From contig NZ_CP038026.1 in NCBI RefSeq assembly GCF_004421005.1, positions 5,518,001 through 5,582,000 on the forward strand: a DNA stretch of 64,000 nucleotides, written 5' to 3'. The notes beneath the pieces were generated by a model that was not told the origin of the DNA, searched no databases, and saw only the letters and a program-made list of their open reading frames with translations. This DNA is from Pseudoduganella plicata (GTDB lineage: Bacteria > Pseudomonadota > Gammaproteobacteria > Burkholderiales > Burkholderiaceae_D). The position numbers and the translations under genes are program-made. Of the stretch, positions 8,338-16,513 are shown one piece after another (positions within the stretch are counted from its first letter, which is position 1; every line of letters begins with the position of its first letter).

Positions 8338-9261
8338 TTACAGGCCAGCCAGCTCCGGCTCCACCGGCGCTTCCGGCTTCGGCGGTTCCGGTTCCGCCAC
8401 GGGCTTGGCGCTGGCCGTAACGGTCACTGGCGCGGCCGGCGCGGCCGGTCGCGTGAAGGTCGGCACTTTCTTGCCGGCCGAGACCTGTTTCAGGCGGTTG
8501 TATTCGGCCAGCACGCGGCTGCCGTAGCCGTCGTCCGTTTCGAAGGCGCCGGCGCCAACGTAGCTTTTCAGGCCTGCTTCGACGGAACCGCCGCGCGTCA
8601 CGTAATCCTTCAGGATCAGCGAGCCGACACGGATGTTCGCCACCGGGTTCAGGGCCGCCTGGACGCCGCCCAGTTCCTGGAACTTGTCGTGGTGCACCTT
8701 GGACATGACCTGCATCAGGCCCTGCGCGCCGACCGGGCTTTCCGCGAACGGGTTGAAGCGCGACTCGATCGCCATGACGGCCAGGATCAGCAGCGGATCG
8801 ATCTTGATTTCGCGGGCCGTGATATAGGCCGTGGAGACCAGCATATTGGCCGCGTCGCCGGCCACGCGGTAGCGCTTGGACAGCCAGTCGGTAACCCATT
8901 GCTGCTGCTTGCGGGTGCCCAGCAGGGCTTTTTCGTCGGCGGCGGACAGTGCCTTGTTGTCGGCAACGGTCTGGACGGCCGGCGCTTCCATCAGTTCGTG
9001 CAGCGGCGGGGCGCTGACGACGGCGGGAGGCATCGTGGCAACAGGTTCCTGCACGAACGATTGCGACAGGGCACGTGCCAGGTCCGGACGCGCATACAGC
9101 ACTGCGAGCGTGACGATGGCGGTGACACCGAAGATGGTCAACGCGTGCTGCGCGGTGGTGAAGACACTACGTAAGGTGATACGTTGCGCGCCGAGGCGCG
9201 CTGCCGGCCCGATGGCCAGCAGGCGGGCGGCCGGAGCCAGCCCAGTAAAGCGATTTATCAT
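8338..9261 (-). CDS. Membrane-anchored lytic transglycosylase (SLT domain)
   Basis: 307 aa from MINRFTGLAP, chosen because AGGGAG lies 6 bases upstream; a longer open frame exists but has no ribosome site. A hydrophobic segment near residues 40-60 (LTIFGVTAIVTLAVLYA) anchors it to the inner membrane. The SLT domain (about 150-260) contains LAVMAIESRFNPFAES with the catalytic Glu, then GAQGLMQVM and NIRVGSLILKDYV. It cleaves peptidoglycan glycan strands to 1,6-anhydro products. The C-terminus is a Pro/Ala/Glu-rich tail. It is a single-gene unit with its own terminator. Confidence 0.92.
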   Translation of the reverse strand: MINRFTGLAPAARLLAIGPAARLGAQRITLRSVFTTAQHALTIFGVTAIVTLAVLYARPDLARALSQSFVQEPVATMPPAVVSAPPLHELMEAPAVQTVADNKALSAADEKALLGTRKQQQWVTDWLSKRYRVAGDAANMLVSTAYITAREIKIDPLLILAVMAIESRFNPFAESPVGAQGLMQVMSKVHHDKFQELGGVQAALNPVANIRVGSLILKDYVTRGGSVEAGLKSYVGAGAFETDDGYGSRVLAEYNRLKQVSAGKKVPTFTRPAAPAAPVTVTASAKPVAEPEPPKPEAPVEPELAGL

Positions 9262-9752
9262 TTGAACTCCCTGCAATGTCCGTAAAAAGCATGCCCCAGC
9301 CGCGTGCGAGATCGTCACGCGGCGTCGTTGCTGTGCAATTGCCGTGCATCAGAAATTGTTATCGCTCGCCGCTGCCGGGGAAGCTCGCGGTGAACGCCAT
9401 CATTGCTTGCCAGAGCTGATTCAGTCGTGTGAAACAGTCGCAATACAACTTTTTTCGGGGGAGGCCAACAGGCCAAGGGCAGACGCCCTGCGAAAACACT
9501 CCTTAAAATGTCATGTGGAGCCCCGACTCCGTGAATGAATGAGCGACAATTTAGTTGGCATTTTGGCCATGTCCTCTTCAAGTAAGCGAATTGTAGAAGC
9601 CAGTTTATATCACGTCAATACTAACACATCGATTCTTTATAACTTCTGAATCTAAAGAGTGCGGGCAGGTTTGATCAAAAACCAATAGAATCAACCACTT
9701 GTCCGGATAACCTCAAGCCGGCCGTCCATAGCGAAAAAAACGTAAAAATTGT
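9262..9752. other. Intergenic region without a recognisable gene (491 bp)
   Basis: Divergent spacer between the transglycosylase and ubiD. The right half (about 9580-9750) is strikingly AT-rich compared with the surroundings and probably carries the ubiD promoter. Short open frames here show no codon bias or family similarity. Confidence 0.6.
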
Positions 9753-11237
9753 ATGAAATATTCTGATTTAAGGGATTTCATTGCCCAGTTGCAAGAAATA
9801 GGCGAATTAAAGCCGATTTCCATGACAGTTTCACCACATTTGGAGATGACGGAGGTCAGTGACCGGGTGTTGCGGGCCGGCGGACCGGCTCTGCTGTTCC
9901 AGAAACCGACGGGTTACGACATCCCGGTGCTGGCCAACCTGTTCGGTACGACGCGCCGCGTGGCGCTGGGGATGGGCGCCGAAGACGTCAGCGAACTGCG
10001 CCGTATCGGCCACGTGCTGGCGCGGCTGAAAGAGCCCGAGCCGCCCAAGGGCTTCAAGGACATCATGGACATGGGCTCGCTGGTGAAGGCGGTCTGGGAC
10101 ATGGCGCCGAAGGAGCAGCGCAGCGCGCCGTGCCAGGAGATAGTCTGGGAAGGCAACGACGTCGACCTGGGCCGCCTGCCGATCCAGCACTGCTGGCCGG
10201 GCGACGTGGCGCCGCTGATCACGTGGGGCCTTGTCATTACGAAAGGGCCGAACAAGAAGCGCCAGAACCTTGGTATCTACCGCCAGCAGGTGCTGGGACA
10301 CAATAAAGTCATCATGCGCTGGCTGGCGCACCGGGGCGGGGCGCTCGATTTCCGCGAACACTGCATCAAGAATCCCGGGCAGCCCTATCCGATCGCCGTG
10401 GCGCTGGGCGCGGACCCGGCCACGATCCTGGGCGCAGTGACGCCGGTGCCGGACAGCCTGTCGGAATACCAGTTTGCCGGTCTGCTGCGCGGCAGCCGCA
10501 CCGAGCTGGTCAAGGCCATCGGCAGCGAACTGCGCGTGCCCGCTTCGGCCGAGATCGTGCTGGAAGGGCATATCTATCCGGACGAGAACCACCCGTCCGG
10601 CTACGAACACGCGCTGGAAGGGCCCTACGGCGACCATACCGGTTATTACAACGAGCAGGACTCGTTCCCCGTGTTCACGATCGACCGCATCACGATGCGG
10701 CGCGACCCCATCTATCACTCCACGTACACGGGCAAGCCGCCGGACGAGCCTGCCGTGCTGGGCCTGGCACTCAACGAGGTGTTCGTGCCGCTGCTGCAAA
10801 AGCAGTTCAGTGAGATCACCGATTTTTACCTGCCGCCGGAAGGGTGCAGCTACCGGATGGCCGTCGTGCAGATCCGCAAACAATATGCCGGTCATGCGAA
10901 GCGCGTGATGTTCGGCGTGTGGAGCTTCCTGCGCCAGTTCATGTATACGAAGTTCATCGTTGTCGTCGACGAGGACGTCAATATCCGCGACTGGAAGGAA
11001 GTCATCTGGGCCATCACGACGCGGGTCGACCCGACGCGCGATACGACCCTGGTCGACCACACGCCGATCGACTACCTGGACTTTGCCTCGCCCGTCAGCG
11101 GCCTGGGCAGCAAGATGGGCATCGACGCCACCAATAAATGGCCGGGCGAAACGAGCCGCGAGTGGGGCACGACGATCCAGATGACGCCGGAGGTGAAGGC
11201 GAAAGTGGACACCATCTGGCAACAGCTGGGCCTGTAG
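9753..11237 (+). CDS. ubiD: 4-hydroxy-3-polyprenylbenzoate decarboxylase (UbiD)
   Basis: 494 aa, matching the usual size. UbiD removes the carboxylate of 3-polyprenyl-4-hydroxybenzoate in ubiquinone synthesis, using prenylated FMN made by UbiX (not in this window). Visible family blocks are GGPALLFQKPTGYDIPVLAN near the N-terminus, NLGIYRQQVLGHNKVIMRW for cofactor and metal binding, the EIVLEGHIYPDE segment with the conserved Glu, the EGPYGDHTGYYN block, and KRVMFGVWSFLRQFMYTKF. The ATG is preceded by an AT-rich tract with no clear Shine-Dalgarno. The 4.5S RNA gene follows directly. Confidence 0.96.
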   Translation: MKYSDLRDFIAQLQEIGELKPISMTVSPHLEMTEVSDRVLRAGGPALLFQKPTGYDIPVLANLFGTTRRVALGMGAEDVSELRRIGHVLARLKEPEPPKGFKDIMDMGSLVKAVWDMAPKEQRSAPCQEIVWEGNDVDLGRLPIQHCWPGDVAPLITWGLVITKGPNKKRQNLGIYRQQVLGHNKVIMRWLAHRGGALDFREHCIKNPGQPYPIAVALGADPATILGAVTPVPDSLSEYQFAGLLRGSRTELVKAIGSELRVPASAEIVLEGHIYPDENHPSGYEHALEGPYGDHTGYYNEQDSFPVFTIDRITMRRDPIYHSTYTGKPPDEPAVLGLALNEVFVPLLQKQFSEITDFYLPPEGCSYRMAVVQIRKQYAGHAKRVMFGVWSFLRQFMYTKFIVVVDEDVNIRDWKEVIWAITTRVDPTRDTTLVDHTPIDYLDFASPVSGLGSKMGIDATNKWPGETSREWGTTIQMTPEVKAKVDTIWQQLGL

Positions 11238-11271
11238 TACACGATGTGTACCACGAGTCCGGCGGAACGGT

Positions 11272-11277
11272 TATAAT
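11272..11277 (+). promoter_or_regulatory. -10 box of the 4.5S RNA promoter
   Basis: TATAAT, a perfect consensus hexamer, ends 7 bases before the predicted first base of the SRP RNA. The -35 region is poor. Confidence 0.7.
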
Positions 11278-11284
11278 GATGTCT

Positions 11285-11380
11285 GGCGGGCCCCTGCGCA
11301 TTGCGGCATGGCTAACCTGGTCAGGTCGGGAACGAAGCAGCCACAGCTGTTCACCGCAAGTGCCGCAGATCAGGCTCGCC
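11285..11380 (+). ncRNA. ffs: Signal recognition particle RNA, small bacterial type (4.5S RNA)
   Basis: The conserved apical domain is present: GGTCAGGTCGGGAACGAAGC then AGCC, followed by the descending strand GCCGCAGATCAGG. The ends GGCGGGCC and GGCTCGCC pair to close the long hairpin. It binds Ffh and targets ribosomes to the membrane. A consensus -10 box lies immediately upstream and a strong terminator lies 14 bases downstream, so it is an independent unit. Confidence 0.93.
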
Positions 11381-11394
11381 TCCTCATCTCTCAG

Positions 11395-11418
11395 AAAAGC
11401 TGCTTCGGCAGCTTTTTT
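11395..11418 (+). terminator. Intrinsic terminator after 4.5S RNA
   Basis: AAAAGCTGC-TTCG-GCAGCTTTT with a stable UUCG tetraloop and trailing T residues. Confidence 0.9.
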
Positions 11419-11439
11419 GTTTTGCGCTACCTTTGTCGA

Positions 11440-11533
11440 CGGCGAGGGCCAGGCCCGCCGGCTCTGACCGCAGTTCTCATCATTACGGTAACGCTCGCGG
11501 ACGGCCGAGGTCAGACCCCGGTTCTCATCGGGG
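11440..11533. repeat. Degenerate intergenic repeat containing TCAGACC...CTCATC units
   Basis: Two loosely similar units here (CTCTGACCGCAGTTCTCATC at about 11461 and GGTCAGACCCCGGTTCTCAT at about 11508) resemble GATCAGACCCGGCCCTCATC at about 8179. They occur only between genes. The similarity is short and was judged by eye. Confidence 0.35.
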
Positions 11534-11569
11534 GACGCCAGGGAGCGCGACTGGCCGGAGCGCGCGCCA

Positions 11570-12241
11570 TCATTCGCTGTCCAGCTCGGCCTCGCGGGGC
11601 CGGGCCGTCAGCGTGATCTGTGGGTTTTCTCTTGCCAGTGCCGCATCGGGCTTCAGGCGGATCTGGTGCTTCGTGTCCGTGGCGTACTGCTTCGCACCGG
11701 CCTTCGCTGCGATCGTCACCTGGGCCGGCTGGTCGAATCTCAGGATGACGGAGCGGATCGTCGGGGCGAACATCCTGAGCGCGCCCGCCATCTTGCCGAT
11801 TGCCGCGTTCGCCTGCGGGATGCTGCCCATCAGTGCGTCGTACGGCCACTGCGTGCCAGGCGGGACGATGGCATTCATTGCCGGGGAGATGGCCACTTTC
11901 GACGTTTTCGGCTGGTTCGTCATGATCTTCGCGTCCTCGGCCAGCCACTGAGGGTTTGGCGTGAGCCGCAGGTTGCCGCCCGCGTCGATCGGCAACGGGG
12001 TGCGCCCGCCCGCATGCACGACCGTCAGCGCCACGTCGCGCGTGCTGACCTCCTTGCTGGACGGTTGCAGATGGATAGACATATCCAGCTTGTCGCGCTC
12101 GGCGGGCGGCAGGGCGTGGAACTTGTCGACACGGCTCACCTCCAGCAGCTTTTTATAAGGCAGCCATTCGCGTTCCTCGGCGAAGGCGGAGGCATGGAGC
12201 GCGGTCAGCACCAGCGGCAGCAGCGGCAACAGTTTCTTCAT
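11570..12241 (-). CDS. Conserved exported protein of unknown function
   Basis: 223 aa. The start MKKLLPLLPL is chosen because AAGGA lies 8 bases before this ATG; upstream TTG and ATG codons are closer to or inside that site. A cleavable signal peptide ends near ALHASAFA. The remainder has no membrane segment and looks like a soluble periplasmic protein, with the segments EWLPYKKLLEVSRVDKF and QITLTARPREAEL at its ends. I do not recognise a catalytic motif and assign no function. It is divergent from dnaX. Confidence 0.8.
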   Translation of the reverse strand: MKKLLPLLPLVLTALHASAFAEEREWLPYKKLLEVSRVDKFHALPPAERDKLDMSIHLQPSSKEVSTRDVALTVVHAGGRTPLPIDAGGNLRLTPNPQWLAEDAKIMTNQPKTSKVAISPAMNAIVPPGTQWPYDALMGSIPQANAAIGKMAGALRMFAPTIRSVILRFDQPAQVTIAAKAGAKQYATDTKHQIRLKPDAALARENPQITLTARPREAELDSE

Positions 12242-12332
12242 CTTGTCCATCCTTATCAAAAAGAAACCATCAGTCTAGCGCAGTGCCGGCCCGGGCAAAC
12301 CTGTTGTTGACCTCACGTCGCCCCGTCTGCGG

Positions 12333-12338
12333 TAAAAT
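12333..12338 (+). promoter_or_regulatory. -10-like box placed to give a leaderless dnaX mRNA
   Basis: TAAAAT followed by six bases and then the dnaX ATG. There is no Shine-Dalgarno sequence. A TTGACC at 12307 is a possible -35, but the 20-bp spacing is long. Confidence 0.45.
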
Positions 12339-12344
12339 CCTGTC

Positions 12345-14621
12345 ATGTCCTATCAAGTCCTCGCCCGCAAATACCGTCCCCGGAACTTTGAAACGCTCGT
12401 CGGCCAGGAGCACGTCGTCCGTGCCCTGACGCATGCGCTCGGTACCGGCCGGTTGCACCACGCCTATCTGTTTACCGGCACGCGCGGGGTGGGCAAGACC
12501 ACGCTCTCGCGCATCCTGGCCAAATCGCTCAACTGCACGGGACCCGACGGCAACGGCGGCATCACCGCCACGCCGTGCGGCGTCTGCGAAGCGTGCACCG
12601 CCATCGATGGCGGCCGTTTCGTCGACTATATAGAGATGGACGCCGCATCCAACCGCGGCGTCGACGAAATGGCGCAACTGCTGGAGCAGGCGGTGTACGC
12701 GCCGTCGAACGCGCGCTTCAAGGTCTATATGATCGACGAGGTGCACATGCTGACGAACCACGCGTTCAACGCGATGCTCAAGACGCTGGAAGAGCCGCCG
12801 GAACACGTCAAGTTCATCCTCGCGACGACGGACCCCCAGAAGATTCCCGTCACCGTGCTGTCGCGCTGCCTGCAGTTCAACCTGAAGCAGATGCCGCCGG
12901 GGCATATCGTGGGACACCTGGAAAATATCCTGGGCCAGGAAAACGTCACGTACGAACAGCCCGCGCTGCGCCTGCTGGCGCAAGGCGCGCACGGCTCGAT
13001 GCGCGACGCACTGTCGCTGACCGACCAGGCCATTGCCTACGCGGCCGGTGCCGTCACGCTGGAAGCGGTGCAGGGCATGCTGGGCGCACTGGACCAGTCC
13101 TACCTGATCCGCCTGCTCGATGCACTCGCCAACACGGATGGCGCCGACCTGCTGGCCGTCGCCGATGAAATGGCCAGCCGCTCGCTGTCGTACAACGGCG
13201 CGCTGCAGGACCTGGGGACCTTGCTGCACCGTATCGCGCTGGCGCAGACGGTCCCTGCCGCCGTGCCGGAAGACCTGCCGGAATATGCCGATATCGTCCG
13301 TCTGGCCGGCCTGTTCGATGCCGAGGAGGTGCAGCTGTATTACCAGATCGCCGTGCATGGCCGCAACGAACTGGGACTGGCGCCGGACGAATATGCCGGC
13401 TTCTCCATGACCCTGTTGCGCATGCTGGCCTTTCGCCCCGGCGTCGGTGGCGCCGAAAGCCAGCATGTTGCGCCGGTAGCGGCGCGTCCTGCCGGCCCGA
13501 ATCCGGCCCGGGCGGCCGCTGCTGCGGCAGGGGGGCAGGCCACAGCAACGCTGTCGATGCCGGCCCGTCCCGCATCGACGGCGGCCGCCGCCAGCCCCGT
13601 CACCGCTGCGCCGCCGGTACAACAGGCGCCACTGCAACAGGCACCTCAGCCGCAGCCAAGGCCGGTCCAGCCGCCCGCCGCCGCGCCGGCATCCCGTCCG
13701 ACGTCCAGCGCCGCCTCAGGCCCGGTCAGCCCGGCCCGCGCTGCGATCAATGCCGCGCTGGAGGCGGCGCGCGCCGCCACCGCCGCGCGCACGGGCGCCC
13801 GTCCGCCGATGCGCGTGGCCCCGGCCGAGGAAGTGGAACAGGTGGCAGCACCTGCCGCGCCGACCCCGCCGCAAGTGGGCGGCAGTGCACCGCAGGGTGC
13901 GCAGGCCCGGGCGCCGGGCCGTCCCGCCCCATGGGAAGACGACCCCGCCGCCCTGACGATGGGCGAGGCCGCCGTGCTGGAAGCGCCGCCGGCCGTGCAG
14001 CACACGCAAACGCAACCGCGCCAGGCTGCGCCGCGCGCGCCGGCACAGCAGGCAGCGGAAGAAGACGACCTGCCGCCCTGGGTAACCGAATTCTCCGAGA
14101 ACAGCGCCATGCCGGCCGAGCGCGCCGGTGAGGCCGCAGCGGCACCGCAGGCGGCGCCCGTGCGCCAGGCGCAGCCCGCGCAGGCGCCGTATGCTTACGT
14201 GATCACCCCGGTGCCCGAACTGGACTGGGACGGCAACTGGCCGCTGCTGGCCGCCCACCTGCCGCTGCGCGGCGTGGCGCAGCAACTGGCCACGCAGGCC
14301 GAACTGATCGACTGCACCATCGACGGCAATGCGGCGCTGTTCCGCCTGCGCTGCCCGATCGACACGTGGCGCACGCCGCCCAATGTGGAAAAACTGACGG
14401 CGGCGCTGGCCGAACGTTTCGACCGCCCCGTGCGCGTCGAGACGGAGCTGGGCCCCGTCTGGTACACGACGACGGCCGAACAGCAGGTCCACCGCGAGGC
14501 CTGCCAGCGCAAGGCGGAGGAGACTGTACACGGCGATCCGTTCGTGCAAAGCATGGTGCGCGAGTTCGGCGCGTTCGTCGTGCCCGGCTCCATCGTGGCA
14601 CCCGTATCGTCAGCACACTGA
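12345..14621 (+). CDS. dnaX: DNA polymerase III subunit gamma/tau
   Basis: 758 aa. An AAA+ clamp-loader ATPase occupies about 1-370: Walker A GTRGVGKTT, a zinc-binding cysteine set (CGVCEAC), Walker B MIDEVHML, and sensor 1 ILATTDPQKIPVTVLSRC. Next comes a long low-complexity Pro/Ala/Gln linker (about 375-620), then a C-terminal domain that in tau contacts the polymerase alpha subunit and DnaB. I see no A-AAA-AAG slippery site, so a separately made gamma form is not evident. It starts a run dnaX-ybaB-yciI-recR, the usual replication/repair neighbourhood. Confidence 0.96.
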   Translation: MSYQVLARKYRPRNFETLVGQEHVVRALTHALGTGRLHHAYLFTGTRGVGKTTLSRILAKSLNCTGPDGNGGITATPCGVCEACTAIDGGRFVDYIEMDAASNRGVDEMAQLLEQAVYAPSNARFKVYMIDEVHMLTNHAFNAMLKTLEEPPEHVKFILATTDPQKIPVTVLSRCLQFNLKQMPPGHIVGHLENILGQENVTYEQPALRLLAQGAHGSMRDALSLTDQAIAYAAGAVTLEAVQGMLGALDQSYLIRLLDALANTDGADLLAVADEMASRSLSYNGALQDLGTLLHRIALAQTVPAAVPEDLPEYADIVRLAGLFDAEEVQLYYQIAVHGRNELGLAPDEYAGFSMTLLRMLAFRPGVGGAESQHVAPVAARPAGPNPARAAAAAAGGQATATLSMPARPASTAAAASPVTAAPPVQQAPLQQAPQPQPRPVQPPAAAPASRPTSSAASGPVSPARAAINAALEAARAATAARTGARPPMRVAPAEEVEQVAAPAAPTPPQVGGSAPQGAQARAPGRPAPWEDDPAALTMGEAAVLEAPPAVQHTQTQPRQAAPRAPAQQAAEEDDLPPWVTEFSENSAMPAERAGEAAAAPQAAPVRQAQPAQAPYAYVITPVPELDWDGNWPLLAAHLPLRGVAQQLATQAELIDCTIDGNAALFRLRCPIDTWRTPPNVEKLTAALAERFDRPVRVETELGPVWYTTTAEQQVHREACQRKAEETVHGDPFVQSMVREFGAFVVPGSIVAPVSSAH

Positions 14622-14666
14622 GCGGCCCGGTAAAATAACGACTTTATCCATACGGAGAACCACATC

Positions 14667-14993
14667 ATGATGAAGAACCAGCTGGCTGGCCTGATGAAGC
14701 AGGCCCAGGCAATGCAGGACAATATGAAGAAGGCGCAGGAATCGCTGGCGTCCATCGAAGTCGAAGGCCAGTCCGGCGCCGGCCTCGTCAAGGTCGTCAT
14801 GACCTGCAAGAACGACGTCAAGCGCGTCTCGATCGACCCGTCGCTGCTGGCCGACGACAAGGACATGCTGGAAGACCTGGTCGCGGCTGCCTTCAACGAC
14901 GCCGTGCGCAAGGCCGAAGCCACCGCCGCCGAGAAAATGAGCGGCCTGACGTCCGGCATGAACCTGCCGGCCGGCTTCAAGATGCCGTTCTGA
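14667..14993 (+). CDS. ybaB: YbaB/EbfC family nucleoid-associated protein
   Basis: 108 aa. Small DNA-binding dimer, nearly always encoded between dnaX and recR. The N-terminal Met/Gln/Lys-rich helix (LMKQAQAMQDNMKKAQESLA) and the central GAGLVKVVMTCKNDVKRVSIDPSLL are typical. An upstream CGGAGAACC serves as the ribosome site. A TAAAAT box about 33 bases before the start could give an additional promoter. Confidence 0.95.
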   Translation: MMKNQLAGLMKQAQAMQDNMKKAQESLASIEVEGQSGAGLVKVVMTCKNDVKRVSIDPSLLADDKDMLEDLVAAAFNDAVRKAEATAAEKMSGLTSGMNLPAGFKMPF

Positions 14994-15001
14994 GCATCGC
15001 C

Positions 15002-15292
15002 ATGTTCGTCATCACGCTCACGTACAGCAAGCCCACCGAGGAAATCGATGCGCTGCTGGCGGCGCACCGGGAGTTCCTGCGCGAGCAGTATGACAATGGC
15101 GTGTTCCTGATGTCGGGCCGCATGGTGCCGCGCACCGGCGGCATCATCATCGCCCAGGCGGACAGCCGGGCCGACATCGAGGCGATCGTCGAGCTCGATC
15201 CGTTCCACCGGGCCGGCGCCGCCACCTACGCGATCACGGAGTTCGTGCCGACCATGACGGCCGACATCCTCGCCGCCTTCCGCCAGCACTGA
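15002..15292 (+). CDS. YciI family protein
   Basis: 96 aa, a ferredoxin-like alpha+beta fold of the YciI/YCII family. It begins MFVITLTYSKP and contains AAHREFLREQYDNG and FLMSGRMVPRTGGIIIA, which match the family's His-containing putative active-site layout. The biochemical role of the family is unsettled. It lies 8 bp after ybaB and 1 bp before recR, so it is co-transcribed with the repair genes. Confidence 0.9.
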   Translation: MFVITLTYSKPTEEIDALLAAHREFLREQYDNGVFLMSGRMVPRTGGIIIAQADSRADIEAIVELDPFHRAGAATYAITEFVPTMTADILAAFRQH

Positions 15293-15293
15293 C

Positions 15294-15884
15294 ATGGCGA
15301 AGTCGCTGGAGTTCCTGACCGAGGCGCTGAGGCGCCTGCCCGGTGTCGGTCCGAAGTCGGCCCAGCGCATGGCGTTCCACCTGCTGCAGCATGACCGCGA
15401 TGGCGCTGCAATGCTGTCGCGCGCCCTGTACCAGGCGGTGGAAGCGGTGCATCACTGCGCCTTGTGCAATACCTTCACCGAGCTGGAAGTGTGCGAGATG
15501 TGTGCGGACGAAGCGCGCGACCGGCGCATGCTGTGCGTCGTCGAGACGCCGGCGGACCAGATGATGATCGAGCAGACCCTGACCTACAAGGGCCTGTACT
15601 TCGTGCTGATGGGCCGCCTGTCGCCGCTGGACGGCATCGGCCCGAAGGACATTCACCTGGAAACGCTGCTGGCACGCGCGGCCGACGGCATCGTGGCCGA
15701 AGTGGTGCTGGCAACGAATTTCACGAACGAAGGGGAAGCCACGGCGCACTACATCAGCGAAATGCTGAAGGCGCGCGGGCTGCAGGTTAGCCGCCTGGCG
15801 CGCGGCGTGCCGGTCGGTGGCGAGCTGGAATACGTGGATGCGGGGACGATTGCCCGTGCCATGCTGGACCGGCGCAGTACCTGA
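15294..15884 (+). CDS. recR: Recombination mediator protein RecR
   Basis: 196 aa. The N-terminal helix-hairpin-helix (RRLPGVGPKSAQRMAFHLL) is followed by the zinc-finger motif CALCNTFTELEVCEMC, a Toprim domain (CVVETPADQMMIEQT; GRLSPLDGIGP), and the C-terminal Walker-B-like segment ARGVPVGGELEYVDAGT. RecR with RecF/RecO loads RecA on SSB-coated gaps. Its stop codon abuts the stop of the convergent minus-strand gene with no spacer. Confidence 0.97.
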   Translation: MAKSLEFLTEALRRLPGVGPKSAQRMAFHLLQHDRDGAAMLSRALYQAVEAVHHCALCNTFTELEVCEMCADEARDRRMLCVVETPADQMMIEQTLTYKGLYFVLMGRLSPLDGIGPKDIHLETLLARAADGIVAEVVLATNFTNEGEATAHYISEMLKARGLQVSRLARGVPVGGELEYVDAGTIARAMLDRRST

Positions 15885-16208
15885 CTACGCCTGGGGCACC
15901 AGCCTGGCGGCTTGCGGGCCCGGATAGACCCGGCTGATCGTGCCGCTGGCGATGGTCTTGCCTTCCCACAGCGTGATGGGCGTGCCGACATGCAGCCGCT
16001 CGTCGGCATAATCGCGGCGCAGGAATTTCACGGGAACCTCGTACAGCTTGCCAGGTTGTAGTACCAGCCCGTCCAGCAGCAGGCGGCAATCGTATCCTTC
16101 GCCGTCGATGATCATCGGGCAGCCGAAGGTACGCCCGCCGGCGGGCTGCAAGCGGCCGCCTTCTTCCGACGAGAGAAACCGCAGCGTAATCAAGGCATCG
16201 GGTTGCAT
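15885..16208 (-). CDS. Hypothetical protein, predicted small beta-barrel
   Basis: 107 aa. The start MQPDALITLRFL is chosen because AAGGAG sits 6 bases upstream, rather than an earlier ATG. The pattern of short beta strands (GCPMIIDGEGYDCRLLL, PGKLYEVPVKFL, VGTPITLWEGKTIASGTI) resembles domain II/III of elongation-factor-like barrels. That is an inference from the sequence pattern only. No signal peptide or membrane segment is visible. It is tail-to-tail with recR. Confidence 0.75.
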   Translation of the reverse strand: MQPDALITLRFLSSEEGGRLQPAGGRTFGCPMIIDGEGYDCRLLLDGLVLQPGKLYEVPVKFLRRDYADERLHVGTPITLWEGKTIASGTISRVYPGPQAARLVPQA

Positions 16209-16267
16209 CTTATTCTCCTTAGCCGACATTCGATCTGACCACCCAGGGCAGCAGTCCCACCAGGCTT

Positions 16268-16513
16268 TTACTGCACCACCACCCTGACGCCACGGTCGAC
16301 GAACAGCATTGGCGTAAAGTCTACTCCACTTTCCACCGCAACGATTGCGTAAGGTGGATCGCCGAACGCCGCCACCGCCTGCCTCGCGTACCAGACCGCT
16401 TCTGCCTCGCTCAACGTGAAATACTTGACGTCGATGCCGTTCGGATTACGCAAGCGGTGAAACAGCCGGATATCTGCCAGCTCATCGGGCCGGACAGCGC
16501 GGAACAGTCTCAC
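16268..16513 (-). CDS. Small protein translationally coupled to the upstream GGDEF/EAL gene
   Basis: 81 aa, GTG start. Its GTG overlaps the TGA stop of the REC-PAS-GGDEF-EAL gene (sequence GTGA), a clear coupling arrangement. The sequence contains LFRAVRPDELADI, NGIDVKYFTLSEAEAVWYAR and DPPYAIVAVESG. It reads like a small alpha/beta enzyme-fold fragment of the kind seen in uncharacterised mono-ADP-ribosyltransferase-like proteins, but no catalytic triad can be assigned and I leave the function open. It is the third gene of the kinase/c-di-GMP operon. Confidence 0.7.
   Translation of the reverse strand: MRLFRAVRPDELADIRLFHRLRNPNGIDVKYFTLSEAEAVWYARQAVAAFGDPPYAIVAVESGVDFTPMLFVDRGVRVVVQ

Noticed and set aside
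12345..14621. Programmed frameshift producing a gamma form from dnaX
   Set aside because: No A-AAA-AAG-type slippery run with a following stem was found.
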